Below, piece after piece: positions 1 through 12,629 of a stretch of DNA of 64,000 nt. Below the pieces are notes generated by a model, which was given only the letters and a program-made list of their open reading frames with translations, was not told the DNA's origin and made no database searches. This stretch comes from Gracilariopsis chorda. Lineage: Eukaryota; Rhodophyta; Florideophyceae; Gracilariales; Gracilariaceae. Numbering within the stretch: position 1 is the first letter of the stretch; each line of letters begins with the position of its first letter. A program made the translations under genes and the position numbers. Location: NCBI GenBank assembly GCA_003194525.1, contig NBIV01000171.1, positions 1-64,000 of the forward strand, written 5' to 3'.

Positions 1-89
1 TTTGCCATTTGTGTGCAAGCATCGAGCACCAAACTCCAGTACGTGCGTGGTTCCTTCACAGGCAGCACTTCGGAAGAGACAAACGTATC

Positions 90-362
90 TTATTGTACTG
101 AGACCGGTATCGAATGTCTCGATGGCAGAAGCGCAAGTACCACAGAATCGTCATCAGGAAAGGCGTCGTTAAGCCGCATCAACAGAGCCGCAGAAACAGG
201 GCTAATAGTGACCGCGGTTGTATCTATGCGAACGTACACAAAGATACTATAACTCGACTGGCGAACGACTAGTGCGAATGGTCCACAGAAGGAGCGCGCA
301 ATGGTGTAAAACGTAGAGGGTGAGAATTCCGGGGGAAGAAGGGTTACTGCCTGGGAGGACAT
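90..362 (-). CDS. Possible partial hypothetical gene at left edge
   Basis: A 90-codon open frame begins with ATG at 362 and reads leftward, beginning MSSQAVTLLPPEFSPSTFYT. I do not recognise the product. It has no clear signal peptide or membrane segment. The frame stops at 90, but similar-looking coding sequence continues towards the window edge in another frame, so it could be the first exon of a gene running off the left end. It lies just downstream of the DDB1 locus and on the same strand. It could equally be a chance frame. Confidence 0.25.
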   Translation of the reverse strand: MSSQAVTLLPPEFSPSTFYTIARSFCGPFALVVRQSSYSIFVYVRIDTTAVTISPVSAALLMRLNDAFPDDDSVVLALLPSRHSIPVSVQ

Positions 363-499
363 GAAGCGAGAAGATGTGTAGAACGAGAGAGAGAGTTGTC
401 GTCTTATAGAGGTTCAAGGTGGGGGCGACATCGGCGCCTTTGAGTACCCATTTAGAGGGTGATCCTTCGTGTCATCAGCCTGCACTATTCAATGGATGC

Positions 500-3400
500 A
501 CCCTCTGTGCGCGTTAGACAAGCCCCAAGACCTCCCAAGTTTACCATCGAAGCCATTCTTGTTCATCTGCGCCAGGTGGAGATCCAAGACCCACTCAATG
601 GGGTCTCCGTGAACCTAATTCTTCGCACCCGCACTGAAAGGGGCACGTCTTTCTTGATGTCCGGCCATTGACCATGCTTCAGACCCTCGACCTCAGTAAT
701 CAGCGTAGCCATAGCATTCTACACCTCCACAAAAAAGTGGTACTTGTCGGCCTTCAGTGTTGCGATCACGCCCAGCATCCCATCCGTAGTTCGAAAGATC
801 ATCGTGTTCACCGCCGCTGGCTCGTTTTCCGCCAATTGCATCACCAGTGATCCATGTTCGATGCCATTCACTCTCGCTCCCAGGTGGAACTGTCCTACTC
901 TTTCGAGACGCTGCCGTTCACCATCAGATGTAGCACGAGAGTTTCGCTTGCATGTGTACAAGTGCTTTGAGTGGTGAGCGACAATATACGTGTCGTCGTC
1001 CAACATTTCCATCGCCATCACCCATACCACCCCATAATCCCTTGCCAGCTGCTCTACCGATAGTTATCCCCTAGCTTCTTGCAGGACAGTAGAGCCACTG
1101 ACCTCACAACGTCTCCAACAAGTACAAGTCCCCACGCAGTTTCATTCGATACGCCAGAATATGTCCCCGATGTCTGTCCAGCTGTTGAATACTTAGCATA
1201 CAGTCTTTTCGTTCAGAAACCGAGGGCAGCCGCACCTCCGGACCCACACGGATAATCAACATTCCGTTATGCGAATTCATGTTGTACACAGCGCCGTGAC
1301 ACTTTTGTTCCGCTACCAGAACCGCCTTGCCTTCGATGATCCGGAAAATCAGTACCCGCCCACTATTCGGATCCTCTTCGGTTGGCAAATCGAATTCTGT
1401 TCCAACGACCAGGAATTGTTCGTTCTTGTCAATTACGCTTTCAGTGAAAGTAGTAGCAAGAATCGAATTTCCGTTCTCCATAGGTTTTAGCTTATACTTG
1501 GACAATGTATCGTACCTTGAATCATCGATGATTCGCACATATCCTTCCAATACGTCATCACCGACATCTTCAATGGCTTGTGTCTCTGTGGTCACGCCAA
1601 AGCATTTTGCCATTTCCATATGAGTAATCTGACGTGGTTGCTCACCTAATGGTATTGAGGTAATATGTAGTTTTTGGATCTCATCCACCTCACCCAGGTG
1701 CAGTCCGTTTTCTGTAGCAATTGCCAACGAGTCCGGGAAAGCTTCGGTGTCAAATCCACAAACTCGGGTAAGCTCTTGAAGGTTCACGTTAGACACTAGC
1801 AGTTTCCCACCCCCAGTGGCAGAGTAGACTACTGTTGGTCGGTCGCTTGCTGCAAATACATGATTTGCCCCACCGCTCCTGAAGATGCTCAGCTGGGCAG
1901 GCTGGGTACCTATACTCAGTTTTCTTCGCTCTGGAACTATGAAACCGGCATTGATGATGAATCCAATTCCTCAGAAGATGCTGCGGCCATCGCTATTTCG
2001 CCGTTCACCGAGTAGGTCAGAAGGAACCCGTCCCAAAGGTCAACAAGCAGATAATGCTGACCTTCAAGGGACGCTAAGAGAACTGAACGAACGATGACAT
2101 CCACCCAGTTCTATACTTTCAAGGGCTCGTAAAGATGGAAGAGTGACCAAATTCACTACCGAACTTTCATTCACTTCAGCCCATAGTCCAACTACAGCCA
2201 GATATGCCGCACCCCTGCTTTCCGTAGAATCTTCAATATCTGTCATTTGATTTGTTGATTGCAAGAAATTGCAATTCAAACAAGAAACCTCTCTGTCCAT
2301 CTTTGTCGTAACTTCCACTAGAGTCTTGTTATCTGGCTCAACCTTCAGGAGAATAAGATACCCACCAGTTGTGGCGAAAAGAAGCTGATGGATATTCTTG
2401 GACGCAATTGAAATCCGCATATTTTGGGGAGGACCCAGCTGTAGGTCGGCTGAGACGTCATTGTTCTATAATCAGTGAAATGAACACCTTTTGCTGTAAC
2501 TTGAACGATGATAACACCCTTCATGATTGCCGCATACAGTGTAGGTGTATCCTCGTCTAAGCCTGGTAAACTTGCCGGAGCCATTTCATCCGCGCTAATA
2601 ATTCCTAATGTCCTGATGGCAGAAGTGAAGGTTTGGAGGAGGTAAGAGTCATATCTGTCAACGATATGTCTCTATAAGGATCACATGTCTTTAATACCCG
2701 GCAGGTCCTCTGATGCGTGTTCCGACTTGCTTATTCCGTTTCCGATGAACTGTAAAGAACCGCCTTTCCCTGCTCCAGAGCATGTCCCAACTTGTCTTTG
2801 ACCGTGAGGCAAATAGCCCATGCCTCCAACAATGTCTAGAATAGGACCGAGATGAGGGTATGTTTGCACAAGTTCGACGTCAGTACCGTTCTCCTTATTT
2901 CGTTCACGACCGAGATGGACGAGATTTGAATCACCTTTCTTTGCCCTAATAAAGGCAAAAGCACTGTCACGGTTGGAGATGCAACAAGGTACACTGGTTT
3001 CCCCAAGACGTTCCATCTTGATTCGCCTAACTACTTTTGTTCTGATCTGTCACTAGAAGAAGAACACTGCGTTCTCCCTTATGATCCCCGAAAAGATATT
3101 GTGTGCCTTGGGCATCAACCCTTCCCACAGCAGTGATAATTGTTTTTTCAAATTATTGCGCCGTATAATCTTCCGTTTGTGTTCATGTAGGTGACAAGAT
3201 CATCACCAATAGACCATCATCACAAAGACCAAAGCACCGCATATGGTCTGAAACAGCAAATAGTTTTTTAGATGTAACATCAAGCTTGCTTTTTTCGATG
3301 TGGTAGGCGCGATATCTTGGTCGCTCATCCCGAGTGACGTAGTATTCGCATTTCACGATTACCGTTTCCCCGCCAAACACAAAATGGCGATTGTGAGATC

Positions 3401-3911
3401 TATCAGCTAGTGCAAGGAACCATGTCGAGAGACGCTTTTTTCCGTGAGGCGGACTTTAAACGCCGGTCTATGTGCATCGTGCTCAGTCAGGGCTACTTTG
3501 CGTAATCGCTTGTACTGATACGTTTGCGATGCATTTTGCCTTCGAGTCAACATGCTAACGCGCTCGAATATGGAATTGGACACGAAGTGGTCTTCCATAT
3601 CGCCGGAGGACACGACATGACAGCGCGACTCGGCAGCATTCCATCGCAAAACGCAGAGCTTGTATTTGTCGGTGATTGACGACGAGGTGATCTTGATTCT
3701 CTCGGGTCATACGCATAAGATGCATTACGGAAGTAGTGCCATAAATCGGTAGCTCGATAGTGCAAGCAAGACCTTCTCTAGTGATGGTGTATACCTGAAT
3801 ATAGTTGACCTTCGAGCCGATAAGGTTGCGCTGATCTGGGGCTAGAAAGCTTCCGACAGCGGTGTGCGAGACCCGCGACGGCTTATGGGCGGTTACGACG
3901 TAGTTGTACAT
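500..3911 (-). pseudogene. DDB1: DDB1 (DNA damage-binding protein 1), full-length but frame-broken
   Basis: DDB1 is the adaptor of CUL4 ubiquitin ligases and has three WD40 beta-propellers; it works in nucleotide-excision repair and in substrate recruitment. The N terminus at 3911 reads MYNYVVTAHKPS, as in DDB1 of animals and plants. Further family blocks follow in order: a segment with TCSGAGKGGSLQFIGNGIS and SEHASEDLPGIK (about 2.7-2.8 kb), HVFAASDRPTVVYSA and SNVNLQEL (1.77-1.86 kb), DEIQKLHITSIPLGEQPRQI (1.63-1.69 kb), then FLVVGTEFDLPTEEDPNSGR and KCHGAVYNMNSHNG (1.26-1.42 kb), and RVGQFHLGARVNGIEHGSLV (about 0.87 kb). The C terminus lies near 0.5-0.7 kb. These blocks fall in different frames with in-frame stops between them; I see roughly ten breaks, for example near 1920, 2680, 3410 and 600. 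Most look like single-base shifts rather than introns. It is either a decayed copy, a gene with several very short introns, or an assembly with indel errors. Identity of the family is secure; functionality is not. Confidence 0.88.
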
Positions 3912-4749
3912 TCTGGGCACGGGTTGAAGCAAGAACCGAGCGGAGGATTGGGAACGAGATGGGGAAGGAAAAACAGCAGAGCACAACGCTCAGGCCAGCG
4001 CGGGCCAGCGCGGGGCTCCTGTCGGACTAGAAGATCTCGACACCGCGCTCTTCTGCAGCAAGACGTCGGAGAGAGGCGATGCAAAGAAGCGGCGGCGTTG
4101 AAGCGAGACGGTGATGGAGGAAAAGTGCGCCAAAAAGGCCGGGGCTGTGGAAACTTCGGAAAGTTTCCACTCTGACTTGTTCAGGCAGATGCCGTTGGTA
4201 CGACGGTACAGTAACTGTACAAAAATTGGTAAACTACCGACGGTAGCGTTCCTGGAGTAGGAACCTATTTCGCTGCATCTTCTGTGCTTTGGCGCTATGG
4301 ATCAACGCTCCCCGCGAAAAGTAGGGGTGATCGGCTACCACGAGCTACTGCGGCTACTAGAAATGTTAATCCAAACTTCGAAATGCGAGATTCGGCTGCC
4401 GTTCTGCTCTTCACGGCGCATGCGCACAGCTCCACTGCGCAGTGACGTGATGGCGCAGCACTTCTGTTGTCGGTCATCGTTTCGGTTCGGATGCTGTGCT
4501 CCGCCTCGCGGGCCGTTGCTAACCCTTTCACACTTCCGCTCCGTCCGCTGCCACCGTCTCCCCAAGTCGCCAGCATTCGTCACTACAACGTCTTTCTTCT
4601 GGTCCATGTCGTCTTCTGCCCATGACTTGCGGCCCTTTTCACTCCAGCACCCGCCTTTATTGACCTCCCAGAAGCCTCCGCCACTTTTCTGCCTCCCCCT
4701 TCTCTTGCGCTCTGCATCCCTCTGAAACACACAATCCACCACTTTCAGT
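3912..4749. promoter_or_regulatory. Divergent promoter between DDB1 and the Csf1-like gene
   Basis: The 838 bases between the two divergent starts hold no credible gene; open frames here are GC-driven. Seen directly: four dyad symmetries in 118 bases. They are a perfect 10-bp stem with a 4-base loop (4147-4170), a 15-base palindrome GTACAGTAACTGTAC (4206-4220), a 13-base palindrome CTACCGACGGTAG (4234-4246) and GTTCCTGGAGTAGGAAC (4248-4264). Further right are GCGCATGCGC (4416-4425) and TGACGTGA (4443-4450), then pyrimidine-rich DNA up to the plus-strand ATG. These are likely factor sites of a bidirectional promoter, which is inference. Confidence 0.55.
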
Positions 4750-7700
4750 ATGGGCGCCGAAACGGCGTCCATGTCTGCGTCCGCAGACAACTCTTCTCTT
4801 TCTCTTTCATTCCGCTCGTGCTTGCCTTTGTGCTATGGATTATCATCGTTGCCATTATCCTCCCTCGCTTCTTGGGTCGCATCGTGTCCTTCTTCATCAA
4901 TCGCACGCGAGGCAACACACTTCGGATCGTTGTACATTCGATTTACATCTACCCGTTTGCTGGTCACGCCGTTGCTCATTCAGTGCGCTACACGGTGCCA
5001 AACGGTACCATTGCGGTAAAGCAGTTAATACTCCAGATACTATGGTGGCGAAAATCACCCAGAGTCAACTTCAACCAACTTCTAACCGTCGAGCAACCAG
5101 CCACGCTCGATCGCGTGGCGCACGCCCAACAAGAAATTGAGAAGGAAAACGCCGCCTTCTTTCTTAAACGTCCGTTGTATCGCTTGAGAAGATGGTGGCG
5201 TCGAGTCACCGCTTCTCCGAATCAAGATGTGTCCGATGAACCCACCCCTCTTATCTCCGTCGTTTGCGTCGGCCTTCGTACTCGCATGGTTAACTATCAA
5301 TCCAACTACAACCTCGTTAAGCGCGTACTCCACATGTCTGGAAATGAGTCTTACACTTGACAGCCTTGTCAATTACGGTGTGCGATCGAGAGACACTCCT
5401 AACCCTGATTCCGACGCTACTGTCCCCGCCCGTTCCAGTTCGTCTTCAAGGCCTGACGAATCATCCTCTGCCTCGTCGTTTTCGTCTGTACAATCAGTGG
5501 ATGAGAAGCCTTTTGTGGAGCGCCTCCTCGAGCGTACGTCGTTAAGAATCACGCACGTGCCTTTTATTTTTGCGACATGAGTGAGTCCCCTCTCGTTCGA
5601 ATCTCGGTCAAGTCAGCAAAGTTACGCTATATGTACGGTCCACCGGCATGTTCTATAGATAAGTGCCGAAAAAGCATTCGCATGCGGACATCTGGTCTGA
5701 AAATCTCCGTTTCTGATGAAAACATCTGTGAAGAGTGTCACTGAAACGTGTAATGCGACAAGAGGCTCGGCACAGAACCTTAATGGTACCGAACCCCTCG
5801 TGAAAAAGGAGGATACTACGAACCGCTTGATACAGCGCGTTTTAGATCACGGGTATAGAGGTATTAGTGAATCCCTGTCTGAAACAGGCACAGTTCGCGA
5901 ACACTCGCATAAGCAGTCGGTAGACCAAAATCCTCCGCGGACCGGGAACAGACGAATTCCGCTACCCACATTCCAGAAGAAGGGATGGCGATTTAAACCA
6001 ACTGTCCGGCGAACTAGACCGTTACCATGCTCTGAGGTACTGAAAGCTGAAACGGCCATCATTGACTACGTATTTGACGAACCGGGTGTCGAATCTGCTC
6101 GTCCAGAAGAAGTGGTAGGACGAGATGATCATAATGGGGAACAAACAAGCATGGATGTGCGTGAGGATTCAAATTCCAATACGCCGCCAGTGTGCCGTGT
6201 GTCAGTGTTGCTGAGAGGTACGTCGCTTTCGTACAATGCAAAAGCGAAAGCAGACATTGAGAAGGTTGTTGAAAGGCTTCAACCGCCGTTTTTACGATCT
6301 AGATCCACTGGCAAAGAGACTATACACCAAAGAAGGTAAACGGAAAGCAACCGGGATTCAGATTGCCATTGACGCCTCTCCGAAGATTTCGAAAGAGAAT
6401 CAACTACCTTTGATTGCTATACCATTTGATGCGAGGGAAAACACGTAGAAGGCTCTTAAAATTACCGGCATCAGACAGTGGAGTTCGTCAGACAAGAATG
6501 GAAAAAAAGGAGAACGGGACAAGGAGCCATGCTTTCCTATGCCAAGCAAGTTGCTGTTACATGCCAAAAAGATTTCGCTTCGAGCAGAAATACCCTACGA
6601 ATATGGTGCGTCTCAGAAAACAGTTATAACCATGAAAGATATGGAAGCTCGAGTGGAAGGAGTAGTTAATATGCCAATCAGCCGTTCACAGCTGACTACC
6701 ATCACAAAAGTAGTGCACACTCCAAGGATCTGGAATGAAGTACATGCTGTTTCCTTCGATATTGTTATGTCGCAAATGGAGCTTAACTACTTTCCCGACA
6801 CCCTTCGCATCATTGATGATATTGGCGCCTACTCTAGAGAACATAGTAAGAAACCGGAAAACGTTCGTTACTTTGTTCCTTACCGGGAAATTGTAAAGAT
6901 TCGTGCCGAAAAAGACTACTGTGTGGTTCTAGCATGCAGCCACGATAACACGTGGAAGGACATCCAGAACGTGTTTCAGATCAGTATAGACAGATCAAAG
7001 TGTGCGGAACGAGTTGCGCGTTTACCCCTACCCCAGTTGCAGCATCGTCATATCGTGATGATTCTTCCGAGACTCATTGGACGTTATCGTTTCCAAATAC
7101 AACAGGAAAGATCTCTGTCGACGTACTAGGGACCCAGGTTCTCTGAGAAAAAGTCAAAATAAGTCTGAAACCACAGAAGGCACTGATACCAGTGACGACT
7201 TTCTCCGATAGGGTCGCACCTCGTCCCTTGCGCAGCGTATGCTGAGTCAGCTTGAAACGCTTTTAACTCAACACGGAAGCACCTCTCTCCAACCTATCTC
7301 GCAGAAAAAACACCACGGTTGTGGAGCGTGTGTTCTTGGCGGCTGGGGAAACGTCTGAACTGTCTCGAAAGCTGATTACAAGCGAGAGTAAGTTCTCCTT
7401 GGATAGTCCAAGGCATGCCTTTCTCCACGCTGCAAACAAGAGTGAAATGCACTTCAACACGTCCAGCTTGGTTGTAGTCTTGAACCCGCATCACACGACA
7501 CATGTTTTAAACCTAAGTAAGAACTACAGTTCTGGAAAACCTCACACAATATCTTCAAGAGAAAACACCAAGACGGATGATGTACGCAAAGAAATCGCGA
7601 CTCGCGTATTGGGTAAAGGCCGGTATCGAAACTTGTCTGAATGTCTTACTATGGGTTTGAGCACGGGTCTAATGATACGTTCAGCAGCATCTGGGAACGC

Positions 7701-10700
7701 TGAAGATGATACATTTGAACTGATTATATGTATTGATTCACTTCTTGTGCGCATATACGATCTCCCACACTCGATTTCTCCATTCTCAACTGCATCTGAC
7801 CGTGTCTGCTCACTTGAATGCCACAAATCTGAAGGTGCTTTGCGCTCAAATCTGTTGACTTCAGAATTAACATGGCATCCAGATAGAAGGAATGACCAGA
7901 TATCAATTTTTAGTGGCTACCTTCCATATCCTGCATCATCTGTGAAGGCAACTGACGCTCTTTGCTTCCTGAAATGACCATCGATCTAATAACGCCGTGG
8001 GGTGACAAACTTGCACCATGGGTAGATGAGGCTACCATGAAGGCTCAGGTCTCGCATGCGAGTGAGTTAGGCATAGAACATCCATCAAACCTCTTCGAAA
8101 AAACAGGAGTTATGAGAAAAGTGGGTGAGATCAAAAGAATCTAGTTGGATATTCTTCTGGAGTCCACACCGTCTATCTGGTCTTCCAGTATCTCATCGCT
8201 ACAACAGGGGCACGTGATTTCACTTTTCGAGAAACTACGACATTGTGCACTGCAATGGGCAGGGTATGGAGTACATTCAATTCGTGCGAGAGCATTGGAT
8301 AAAACAGGGGGTACAGATATTGACGAAGAGTGGTGGTGTTTTCTATCCAACGCAAACAAAGCATCAATTTTGGATGCAAAATCAACAGCGGGCGAGAACC
8401 AAATTATTCGTACCGAGAACATATCTGTATCTCTTTTCAAGCCTCTTGACGACAATTTGTCTCCAGAATGCTTAGAAGTTGCAAACGACATTATAATGAG
8501 AATGCATGAAAGTTTTTCATACTACAAAAAGAATCCCCGAATCAGTGAAAAGAATCGAAGGGTGAATCAATATGTAGATGAAATACTAGACTTATGGGAG
8601 CGATACGAATCTATAGAGCTTCATCAAATAGAGAGCTTCGCTCTTCCAGATTACCTCACTCGGAATACAAGAGGGTTCGAGAGTGAGCAATTGAATTTGA
8701 AGTTGCTCCCACCTGCAGTTATGGGCTTGACAGATCTTGAAGGATTCTCCAATGTTCGCACAAGCGGGAGTGCCTTGATCATTTCTGTTCCGTTCGGTTT
8801 GCATTTTATGCATTCAACACAGTTCGAAATTGAACCGGGTCAGTCGACAAAGAGTTTGAAGCCATCACGCCCCTCACCATTCTACTCACCAACTGACAAT
8901 GTGTTCGCGAAGAACATCTCACACGCTTCTATTCCCGCCATTTCTGTTCTATGTCACAGGCACGGCTTGGACGCAACTGACGTTGGTCTGCTAAAAGACC
9001 TCATCATCATCTTTCGAGATCGGCTTTCTGCCAGAGACCGAAGCCATTACTCACAGGACAACATGTGGTACCGTCCGAGAGCAGAACGCCGTGTTTTAGT
9101 TGGCAAACTTTCGTCTATCCAACTCGGGTCTCAGTTCTCTTTCAATGTATTCCGCGTTTGGAAAGGTGGCGTCAGTCTTTATGCTACTGATGAGAACCTT
9201 AGCTTTGAGATATACATTATTAACAAAGCTTCGGACGGAAGTGATGGAAAACATATGTGATAAATTGGTATCAACTCCACTTAATGTCTTCTTTTAGCAG
9301 GACTCCTCTGACATATATCTAGCTTTCACTGACGCCGAATAAATCGCAACAAAACGTAAGAACCCCCAAGAAAGCCGCATCAAGCTTCTGCATCATGAAG
9401 AAGTCAAATCTTTTGGAATGGACTCTGAGAATACGGGACGTATCGGTCAAAGCAGGTCAATGGATTTTACATTCAGAAACATATCTGTGAGACTCAGTGG
9501 ACATGAGATACTGCATATTAATATCTTTCTCTGTAAGAGCGGTTCTTGTGCAGCCTCGTCGAATTCTGGACCGCAACGCGGTGATGAAACAATTGCGAAA
9601 GCAGCTTTTGGTGTAACAACAATCTTCATGACAGATAGTATTGCAGCTGATGCTCTAAGAGTGGTATCCGAAGTTGCCTCATTTGTAGGAAGAACTACGA
9701 CGCTCTTCCCAATGCTCAAACAAGACATCGAAGAGAAAGCTGATGCTGGAGGGAGTTCTTTCACGTTTTCTTCTTCGGTTCCTGACAAGGGCGAGGATGT
9801 CAACGGCCAGTTGAGATCTGCCACACGACGGCCATCTGAGTACTACAGAGCGTCTGGAGACCATCACAGGAAACAGGGTCATGATCGTACAGTGACGCTT
9901 AGCTCCTATGCATACACGTCCACCGTTAGAAATATGTCAAGCCCCCGTTGGTCTGTTAGACAATCGAAACACAATTTGATGAGCTTGGACAAAGCAGTGC
10001 CCAGTTCGGACTCAGGAACAGGTGCTTTCCGACGTGTGCCATCTACACCATCGCCTACGTTTCGAATTCCTAATCGTTACGGATCACAACAAATTGAACG
10101 CACAGACAAACCGATCAACAGTTCGCGATCAAGACAATATCGTGGGGCTAGGGAATGTATGGCCCATTTTCTGTCTGATATTACGGCTAATACCAATGCA
10201 TCTACCCGACAAGAGCACACAGACAGTGCTGAAACAACAGATTATCAAGTTGTTGCAGTCATTACTGCAGGGGAAACAGGTCCACCACGAAAGCGCGCGA
10301 AACGTATGATCCCGAAGACGATTGTACCGCCGGCATTCAGAGCAACATCGAAGGTACCCAATGCACTACCTGACAAGAGAAATCCGTTCTCTATTGCTGC
10401 TAGAGAAGAGTTTTGAGGGGTAAGTTTCCCAGATCGAAAGGGAAGAGAACAAACTGTATCGTCTAAGAACGGACGCCGATCACAGCTTGTTCGTCCTGGT
10501 GGGCATGGGCACAGAAAGCGACTTTGTCTTGTTCTCAAACCCAAACCCATAATTTTCCCAAAGACTTTTCCTACCGTCAGTATGTTTCTATCATTCAAGA
10601 AGGTTGAGATGCAATACTTCCGGGGAGGAGGTACGTCCAGAAGGAAGCAAGTAAGAACAAAGAACTTGAAGGATGCCGGTGTGCTTTCCGTTATGAATCA

Positions 10701-11382
10701 AACCCGGTTGACTCTGAAGTCTTCTGCAAATGGAATGTGTTCAGTAGTTCTGACAGCATCTTCATCGGAATTAAGGTCTTCCAATGACCCCAAATGTGTG
10801 CTGGCCGGGGCGATTTCTCGATTTGGAATGACAGCAAGCATTGTGCAAGGTCCGTTTCCTCACAGTTTACCGAAGCTTATCGCATCTACTCGGATTTATA
10901 AGTTCATAGCTACTCTTCATGCACGAGACTTGCAAGCAGTCCTTAAGTTTCGTGAAGACTTTAAGGAAGACCTGAAGGGCGTTCTGGCTGTGTTTGTAAC
11001 AACAAAGCATTCAGTCTCCGAAATGGCTCGTGCAACCAGATTGATGACACCTACATCAGTTGGTCTGAAAGCTCTATTCTCAACACTGGCTGTTGATTTG
11101 CTCTTCGAGGATTCCAGAGTCGTTCTAACAGGGTTCCATCCGAAGGATACTTCGATGAGTGTAACATACTTGCTTGACGGATTATTCTTCTCAGCTGTCA
11201 CGTCTGAGGCAGACAGCGCTGCTTTACTACTTGGATTGAGACTATACGGCCACGGACTGCGTTTGGCCGCACAGACAGGGGGCGCCGCAGAAGTGCTGCG
11301 ACTCCCACGCTTGTATGCTCGTGGAGCTGAGTGGAGAGAATCGATTGATTTAGATGCTGGTGATGTTTTATTTCATTATTAG
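4750..11382 (+). pseudogene. Csf1/BLTP1-like bridge lipid-transfer protein, frame-broken and probably truncated
   Basis: Proteins of this family (yeast Csf1, animal BLTP1/tweek) are very long, N-terminally membrane-anchored rods at membrane contact sites that transfer lipids. The N-terminal part shows a hydrophobic segment LVLAFVLWIIIVAIILPRFL followed by LGRIVSFFINR, IYIYPFAGHAVAHSVRY and ILWWRKSP, matching the family's membrane anchor and the stretch after it. ISVVCVGLRTRMVNYQSNYN (about 5.25-5.3 kb) and YFVPYREIVKIRAEKDYCVV (about 6.9 kb) fit later blocks. The ATG at 4750 is the likely start, but a one-base shift separates it from the membrane segment. Further shifts occur near 5.36, 6.34, 7.13 and 8.0 kb, and in-frame stops near 9.34 and at 10414-10416; some gaps could be small introns, as GTAAGT follows the latter stop. 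About 2,200 codons fit, against roughly 3,000 in yeast and 5,000 in humans, so the 3' end may be missing where the transposon block begins. Confidence 0.68.
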
Positions 11383-11746
11383 GAACAGAGGGAGAGAGTT
11401 AACCTGCTTCATTTTATTACATTCGTACGCAATTCACTGCAATATTGGGCTCTACAACTGGCCAACCCTTCACAGACATTGGCAGTTGAGCTCTTGTGGC
11501 ATACTCGTAGCATATTCTGATAGGTTGTAGTTCTGTTTAAAAATAGTTACATGCAACGAATGGCGTACACCCACTCCTGCTACAAAACTAACTGCACTGG
11601 CGTACCGCCCAAAAGCGTACGCCACTTGCCGATTTCCTCAATACTACCATAATGCTCATTCTGTCACATTGGTACGCCATTTATTGTAAGATAGCACTAT
11701 GTTTGCACATTGGTACGCCATCTGCTGCACTAAAATTTTGCTAGGG
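11383..11746. other. Intergenic stretch with iterated TACGCCA/TGGCGTA dyads
   Basis: No gene is visible. Between 11560 and 11720 the sequence contains five copies of a short motif in both orientations: TGGCGTAC (two, near 11563 and 11598), GTACGCCA (near 11618) and TTGGTACGCCAT (two, near 11669 and 11708). The last two lie about 40 bases apart. Such clusters of inverted and direct short repeats are typical of subterminal regions of DNA transposons or of a factor-binding array. The LTR element begins immediately to the right. Confidence 0.4.
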
Positions 11747-12136
11747 CCTACAGGCGCTACTATGGGACGCGCTGGGTATCGACGACTTAGAAACCATACC
11801 TAGAGGATGACGGAATAGTGTACCTGAAGGTGAGTATCACGAGGTTGAACCAGACGAAATACAACAACCCTCGAGGGTGCTTTTTTTACTGCCCTGGAGG
11901 TGGAGCTCCAGCGGCGCACTATATACAGTGCTGCGAGCTGACCTCGACGGAATTTATCTACTGTACCCTATAAAAACCTAATTTATTTTATTCTACTTAA
12001 TCAAATTACAGTACGCTAGAACGCTTCCTCTGTAGTGGTGTGCTACGTGGTACCAGTTAGAAAATATAGATACTTCTTTGGGAATCTTCCGTAACAGCCC
12101 ATCCTTAGGAGCGTTTATAGTACCCACTGTACTACA
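11747..12136 (-). repeat. 3' LTR of element A
   Basis: This 390-base repeat runs on the plus strand from CCTACAGGCGCT to GTACTACA and is matched along its whole length by 21564-21953 in the same orientation. In element orientation it starts TGTAGTA. It contains a TATA-like ACTATATACA. A purine-rich tract lies directly next to it inside the element, which marks it as the 3' LTR of a minus-strand element. Confidence 0.85.
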
Positions 12137-12137
12137 T

Positions 12138-12149
12138 ACCCCCTTTCTT
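12138..12149 (-). promoter_or_regulatory. Polypurine tract of element A
   Basis: In element orientation AAGAAAGGGGGT sits immediately before the TGTAGTA start of the 3' LTR. A polypurine tract at this place primes plus-strand DNA synthesis in LTR retrotransposons, and it fixes the element's orientation independently of the coding similarity. Confidence 0.7.
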
Positions 12150-12629
12150 AGATTGCACCACGTCCTCGAAGTGCATCACGCCTAAGTGCTCGTCTCCTTC
12201 TGCGATTCGGCGAGTCCTCCAGGGGCGCTCCCTGCGGCGGCGAGTCTTGTTACCTCCATCGCAGGTGCTGTCCTCGCATATACTTTCCTTTTGTGTGGCA
12301 TCCCTTCAGAACCCCCAATGCGAAGAACCGGCCCTGATCTCAAGCGTATCCACTCGCGTCCACTCACACCTCAGGTGTAACTCCTTCTAGTGACTAGGTG
12401 CATTTCAACCCCGTTTCTCCACGTCTTCGTGCCGGCGACTTTCATATCCTGGAGGAACGCCTGAGCGCGGAACTATGAATCGGTTCTGCATTATGGAGCA
12501 GCCTACGTCTCCTGCATTTTCTGAGGCGTCATACACACGAATGCATTGGCGGCATTGCGATAGCCCCGCAATTCCTGAAGGACATATAAGCAGCGACATT
12601 CCTCTGCAGGTATCTCCCTCCTTCCTTTT

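Noticed and set aside
3864-4175. 103-codon plus-strand frame in the DDB1 promoter region
   Set aside because: It overlaps the DDB1 start and the perfect hairpin, is arginine- and glycine-rich by base composition and shows no domain.
4416-4425. GCGCATGCGC as an NRF-1 site
   Set aside because: The consensus matches, but NRF-1 is an animal factor; in an alga the name would not be justified. Kept only as a palindrome in the promoter entry.
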